Positions 60,424-64,000 of a stretch of DNA of 64,000 nucleotides are shown here, piece after piece. A model generated the notes under the pieces. It did not search any database, was not told the DNA's origin, and saw only the letters and a program-made list of their open reading frames with translations. The first letter of the stretch is position 1, and each line of letters opens with the position of its first letter. The position numbers were made by a program, and so were the translations under genes. Source of the DNA: Brenneria populi (GTDB lineage Bacteria > Pseudomonadota > Gammaproteobacteria > Enterobacterales > Enterobacteriaceae); the NCBI RefSeq assembly GCF_036016195.1, contig NZ_JAYWTM010000007.1:186001-250000 (forward strand). The letters are read 5' to 3'.

Positions 60424-60469
60424 GTACTGGATTTATATGCATAACAGTTCTTTTTAATTGTATTGGATT
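60424..60469. promoter_or_regulatory. Direct repeats, candidate MocR-regulator site
   Basis: GTACTGGATT (60424-60433) and GTATTGGATT (60460-60469), 9/10 identical and 36 bases apart, lie in the MocR/EamA divergent region. MocR regulators typically bind spaced direct repeats. Confidence 0.45.
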
Positions 60470-60530
60470 GTGCCTGGCTTGACCAGACGCGTCGGTGCTC
60501 TACTGAAACCAATCAACCAAGGAGTTACCG

Positions 60531-61391
60531 ATGGAAAAAACAACAAGCGGCTGGATTAACGGGTTTATCGGCGTAGCGATTTTTGCGGGATCGCTGCCGG
60601 CAACCCGCGTGGCCGTCGCCGATCTCGCCCCGACGTTTCTGACCAGCGCCCGCGCAGCCATAGCCGCCGTGCTGGGCCTGGCGCTGCTTCTGCTGCTGCG
60701 GCAGCCCCGGCCGAAGGCCGCCGACGCGCCATCTCTGGCGTTGAGCGCGCTGGGCTGCGTGGTCGGCTTCCCGCTGCTGACCGCCCTGGCGCTGCAACAC
60801 GTTACGTCCGCCCATTCGATCGTTTTCCTCGGGCTGCTGCCGCTGTGTACGGCGATCTTCGCGGTGATTCGCGGCGGCGAGCGCCCGCGCCCGCTCTTTT
60901 GGCTGTTCTCTATCGTCGGCGCCGTCTTTGTTGTCGGCTATGCGCTGATGGGAAACGGCGAGGCTTCGCTGAAAGGCGAGCTGCTGATGCTGGCGGCCGT
61001 TGTCGTATGCGGCCTGGGCTATGCGGAAGGCGCGCGCCTCTCTCGCAGGCTGGGAGGCTGGCAGGTCATTAGCTGGTCGCTGGTGCTGTCGCTGCCCATC
61101 ATGCTGCCGATCGCGCCGTTGACTCTGCCCGCTTCGTTCGACCATGTGGGCGCGCCGGCGTGGATTGGCCTCGCCTACGTCTCATTGTTCAGCATGTTGC
61201 TCGGCTTCGTGTTCTGGTATCGCGGTCTGGCGCAGGGCGGCATTGCGGCAGTCGGGCAGCTTCAGTTATTCCAGCCTTTCATGGGACTTGCTCTGGCCGC
61301 GCTGCTGCTGCACGAAAAGGTGAGCTGGACGATGCTGGCGGTGACGGTAGCCGCGGTCGCGTGCGTCGCGGGGGCGAAGAAATACGCCTGA
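60531..61391 (+). CDS. EamA/DMT-family transporter
   Basis: 286 residues with ten predicted helices. The first EamA repeat starts FIGVAIFAGSLPATRVAVAD. The second repeat ends QLFQPFMGLALAALLLHEKV. AAGGAG precedes ATG 60531. It is divergent from the MocR regulator, a common pair in which the regulator controls a metabolite or amino-acid-related exporter. Confidence 0.91.
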   Translation: MEKTTSGWINGFIGVAIFAGSLPATRVAVADLAPTFLTSARAAIAAVLGLALLLLLRQPRPKAADAPSLALSALGCVVGFPLLTALALQHVTSAHSIVFLGLLPLCTAIFAVIRGGERPRPLFWLFSIVGAVFVVGYALMGNGEASLKGELLMLAAVVVCGLGYAEGARLSRRLGGWQVISWSLVLSLPIMLPIAPLTLPASFDHVGAPAWIGLAYVSLFSMLLGFVFWYRGLAQGGIAAVGQLQLFQPFMGLALAALLLHEKVSWTMLAVTVAAVACVAGAKKYA

Positions 61392-61496
61392 TTAGCCGCC
61401 ATATCTTATCGCGCGGCGTTGCGCGGCATCCTTGCCGGCCGCTGTTCCATAATCGCGTTCCGCGCCTCATTCGCCGCCCCCGTCAAGGCGGGCGCG

Positions 61497-62408
61497 TCAA
61501 ATCGCATCCCACGGCGCTTGCCGCCAGCGCTCCAGCAGGAAATCGCTGAACGCCGTCAGCCGGCGCGGCACGGGTTCGCGCCGCGCCCGCACGATGCTGA
61601 TCTTCGAAGGCGCGCCCTCCCACTCCGGCAACACGCGCACCAGCCGCCCGTCGCGCAGTTCCTCGTAGATGTCCCAGGTTTCGCGCAGCGATATACCCAG
61701 CCCGGCCAGGCACCATGCGTGCAGCACGTCGCCGCTATCGCTGCATAACGTGCCGCTGACCGTAACGGATTGCTCCCGGCGCCCCCTGCGCAGCGGCCAG
61801 GCGTTTTGCCGTAGGCCGGGATAGGCGAACACCAGGCAGTTGTGCCGCGCCAGATCCTCCGGCTGTTCGGGATTCCCCTGCGCTTTCAGGTAGGCGGGCG
61901 AGGCCGCCAGAATGCGCCGGTTGTCGGCGACCCGTCGCGCCACCAGTCGCGAGTCGGCCAACTCGCCCATACGAATCGCCAAGTCCAGATCGCCGCTATA
62001 CAGATCCTGTACCCGATCGGACAGACGCAGGTCGAAGCCGATCTGGGGGTGTCGGCGGCAAAAATCATTAATCGCCGGAGCCACGAACTTGCGGCCAAAC
62101 GGCGCGGGCGCCGTCAGGCGAATGGCGCCGCTCAGTTCCCGGCTGCCGCCGGCCGCCAGTTCCTGCAGCTCTTCCAGCGCCGCCAGCGCGACTCGCGCCC
62201 GTTCGGCGATGGCGCGGCCCTCATCGGTGATACGCAGATTGCGGGTGTTACGCTCGAACAGCGTAGCGCCCAGCGCCTGTTCCAGCCGGGCTATCTGCTT
62301 GCTCACGGTCTTGGGCGCCAGGTGCAGATCGCGCGCGGCGGCGGAGAAGCTCTGGCGCTTCGCCACATGCACGAAGACCGTCAGGTCATCCAGATTACGC
62401 AGGGTCAT
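61497..62408 (-). CDS. LysR-family transcriptional regulator
   Basis: 303 residues. DDLTVFVHVAKRQSFSAAAR and TVSKQIARLEQALGATLFER (HTH helix) are nearly the same as in the LysR at 16341-17258, and similarity continues through YPGLRQNAWPL and AGLGISLRETWDIYEELRDG. The two are clearly paralogous. It is divergent from the DJ-1-like and MFS genes at 62562 and 63261 and probably regulates both. Confidence 0.93.
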   Translation of the reverse strand: MTLRNLDDLTVFVHVAKRQSFSAAARDLHLAPKTVSKQIARLEQALGATLFERNTRNLRITDEGRAIAERARVALAALEELQELAAGGSRELSGAIRLTAPAPFGRKFVAPAINDFCRRHPQIGFDLRLSDRVQDLYSGDLDLAIRMGELADSRLVARRVADNRRILAASPAYLKAQGNPEQPEDLARHNCLVFAYPGLRQNAWPLRRGRREQSVTVSGTLCSDSGDVLHAWCLAGLGISLRETWDIYEELRDGRLVRVLPEWEGAPSKISIVRARREPVPRRLTAFSDFLLERWRQAPWDAI

Positions 62409-62561
62409 TTGGGTTATTCCGTAGAAAGTGTTTGTCTATTTAGGTCATTTAAAGGATATATCAAGCCCGTCAGAATGAAACGCTCTCTATTCCGCCTGTC
62501 GCCGCCGTCGATCCATCTGGATGATTTTCTCGGCGGCGCGTCTCATTCTTAGGAGTTTGCG

Positions 62562-63257
62562 ATGATGCAACGTATTCTTTTCGTCCTCACCAGCCATGAC
62601 CGCCAAGGGCCGGCCGGCGCTGACGCCGCGCCGAGCGGTTTTTATCTCTCCGAGGTCGCTCACCCGCACAAAGTCTTGAGCGATGCCGGCTACGCCGTCG
62701 ATTTCGTCAGTCCCAAGGGCGGCAAGACGCATGTCGACGGCCTTGACCTGGACGATCCGGTCAATGCCGCATTCTGGAACGATACAACGCTGCGCGCCGC
62801 GACCGAAGCCACGCTAGCGCCGTCCCAGGTTGATGCCGGCGCCTATGCCGCAATGTTCTACGCCGGCGGCCATGCGGCGATGTGGGACTTCCCGCACAGT
62901 GCCGAGCTGGCGGCCATCGCGGTACGCATCTACGAGCGCGGCGGCGTGGTCGCGGCAGTCTGTCACGGTCCGGCCGGGCTGGTGAACCTCAGGCTGTCCG
63001 ATGGCCGCTATCTGGTCGACGGCAAAGACGTGTCGGCCTTCACCAACGATGAGGAGCGCGCGGTCGGCCTGTACGACACCGTACCGTTCCTGCTGGCGGA
63101 CGCATTGCGAAAGCGCGGCGCCCGGCACCTTGCCGCGCCGAACTTCCAGGCGCGGGTGGTGGTGAGCGAACGTCTGCTGACGGGCCAGAACCCGGCATCG
63201 GCCAAGGGCGTGGCTGAAGCGATGCTGCCGCTGCTGACGGCGGAGAAGAAGGGGTGA
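62562..63257 (+). CDS. DJ-1/PfpI family protein (type 1 glutamine amidotransferase-like, Hsp31-type)
   Basis: 231 residues. APSGFYLSEVAHPHKVLSDA includes a conserved Glu, FYAGGHAAMWDF is the substrate loop, and GGVVAAVCHGPAGLVNL carries the nucleophilic Cys with adjacent His. This is the Hsp31/HchA-like branch, whose members are glyoxalase III or stress deglycase enzymes. AGGAG six bases upstream supports ATG 62562. It precedes an MFS gene by three bases, so the two form an operon divergent from LysR. Confidence 0.92.
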   Translation: MMQRILFVLTSHDRQGPAGADAAPSGFYLSEVAHPHKVLSDAGYAVDFVSPKGGKTHVDGLDLDDPVNAAFWNDTTLRAATEATLAPSQVDAGAYAAMFYAGGHAAMWDFPHSAELAAIAVRIYERGGVVAAVCHGPAGLVNLRLSDGRYLVDGKDVSAFTNDEERAVGLYDTVPFLLADALRKRGARHLAAPNFQARVVVSERLLTGQNPASAKGVAEAMLPLLTAEKKG

Positions 63258-63260
63258 GCT

Positions 63261-64000
63261 ATGAATGAGCGCATGCCTTCGGTTATCTATGTCTTCGCGT
63301 TCTGCGCCTTCGCGCTGGGTTTCACCGAGTTCGTCACCATCGGTCTGGTGTCCACGATTTCCGCCGGCCTGCATGCCAGCGTCAGCCAGGTGGGAACGGC
63401 GGTGACGGCCTATGCGCTGGGCGCGGCGATCGGCGCGCCGGGTCTGACGGCGCTGGCCGCGCGCTGGCCGCGCAAGCGCTTGCTGCTGCTGGCGATGGGG
63501 CTGTTCACGTTGGGCAATACGGCGGTCAGCCTATCCGATGCGCTGATGTCGATGCTAGCGGCCCGCTTTGTCTCGGGGCTGGGGCACGGCGTGTTCCTGG
63601 CCGTATCGTCCAGCGTTGCCGCGCAGCTGGCGGGGCGGCATCGGTCCGGCGCGGCGGTGGCCGTGGTATTCGGCGGGCTCACGCTGGCGCTGGCGCTGGG
63701 CGTGCCGCTCGGCACCTACCTGGGCGGCGTTTTGCGCTGGCAGGTCATCTTCCTGGCGGTGGCGGCGTGCGGGGCCGGCGGTTTTCTGGGGTTGCTGGTC
63801 ATGATGCCGAGGGATCGCAACGATGCCTCGGCGCAGGCCAGGGCGATGGACGGCCTGAAAGCCCTGTGCAATTCGTCTTTGCTGGCCGCGGCGGGCATTA
63901 CCGTGCTGGCCTATGCGGGATCGTTCGCGCTCTACACTTATATTTCGCCCATTCTGCTGCGGGTGACGAGCGTCAGCGAGAGCACGGCCAGCCTGCTGAT
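63261..64000 (+). CDS. MFS transporter, DHA1 family (truncated by the window edge)
   Basis: The frame opens at ATG 63261 and runs without a stop to the end of the window (246 residues seen). VFAFCAFALGFTEFVTIGLV is nearly the same as helix 1 of the MFS at 17389 (FCAFAIGFTEFISIGL), and RWPRKRLLLLAMGLF is the motif-A loop. It starts three bases after the DJ-1-like stop. Regulator, enzyme and exporter form one divergent module. Confidence 0.9.
   Translation, partial: MNERMPSVIYVFAFCAFALGFTEFVTIGLVSTISAGLHASVSQVGTAVTAYALGAAIGAPGLTALAARWPRKRLLLLAMGLFTLGNTAVSLSDALMSMLAARFVSGLGHGVFLAVSSSVAAQLAGRHRSGAAVAVVFGGLTLALALGVPLGTYLGGVLRWQVIFLAVAACGAGGFLGLLVMMPRDRNDASAQARAMDGLKALCNSSLLAAAGITVLAYAGSFALYTYISPILLRVTSVSESTASLL

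Noticed and set aside
1..64000. tRNA, rRNA, CRISPR arrays, integrases, complete insertion sequences
   Set aside because: I looked for cloverleaf-like ends, regularly spaced repeats and transposase or integrase motifs and found none convincing; only short dispersed repeats are present.

Overview
The window looks like a chromosomal accessory region of an enterobacterium, most likely a plant- or soil-associated member of the Pectobacteriaceae/Yersiniaceae side of Enterobacterales. The signs are an enterobacterial GuaA C-terminus at the left edge, very close YeeE/YeeD orthologues, several copies of the enterobacterial modular repeat ending in an AATTATTTAGGGTATA-type sequence, and GC-rich genes mixed with AT-rich islands. 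Genus cannot be fixed from the sequence alone. I saw no rRNA, tRNA or CRISPR array.

Region 1-9.1 kb (downstream of guaA) is a patchwork: a uracil-DNA-glycosylase-like orphan, an AT-rich LCM-type methyltransferase, a LysR/MFS pair with a truncated luciferase-like oxidoreductase, a Phd/ParE-type toxin-antitoxin pair, and a type VI-style lipase effector with a lipoprotein immunity candidate. The effector gene is split by one in-frame TGA. Region 9.4-19.9 kb holds small regulator/transporter modules (TetR-EamA, YheO-RidA-serine dehydratase, LysR-MFS twice) with remnants of CsaA-like, RarD-like and aldo/keto reductase genes between them.

Region 18.7-25.3 kb is a polyol-phosphate catabolic cluster: MFS importer, GlpD/EryB-like dehydrogenase, FGGY kinase, aldolase-like TIM-barrel protein and SorC-type regulator. 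It is followed by a LysR/MFS pair whose shared promoter region and both 5' ends have been deleted, then a GlxA-type regulator and a GAPDH paralogue.

Region 29.4-46.2 kb is the most coherent functional block. One minus-strand operon encodes an Fbp/Afu-type ABC importer (permease, ATPase, binding protein), a fusion of inositol-monophosphatase and dual-specificity phosphatase domains, and a LacI regulator. A second minus-strand operon encodes a TonB-dependent receptor, a two-domain beta-propeller phytase and a private ExbB-ExbD-TonB set. It is preceded by a strong candidate Pho box (16/18 match) at the right distance from a -10-like element. I infer that the second operon takes up and hydrolyses phytate under phosphate limitation. 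The first operon could import and finish dephosphorylating the lower inositol phosphates or other sugar phosphates. Divergent from the phytase operon is a membrane protein with a degenerate GGDEF domain, translationally coupled to an AraC regulator.

Region 48.4-64 kb contains thiosulfate uptake genes (yeeE/yeeD), a DUF3750 protein, two classes of dispersed repeat, a YrdC-like protein, several LysR regulators with neighbouring transporters or enzymes, a MocR regulator divergent from an EamA transporter, an alpha/beta hydrolase lacking its nucleophilic serine, and a last LysR / DJ-1 / MFS module that runs off the right edge.
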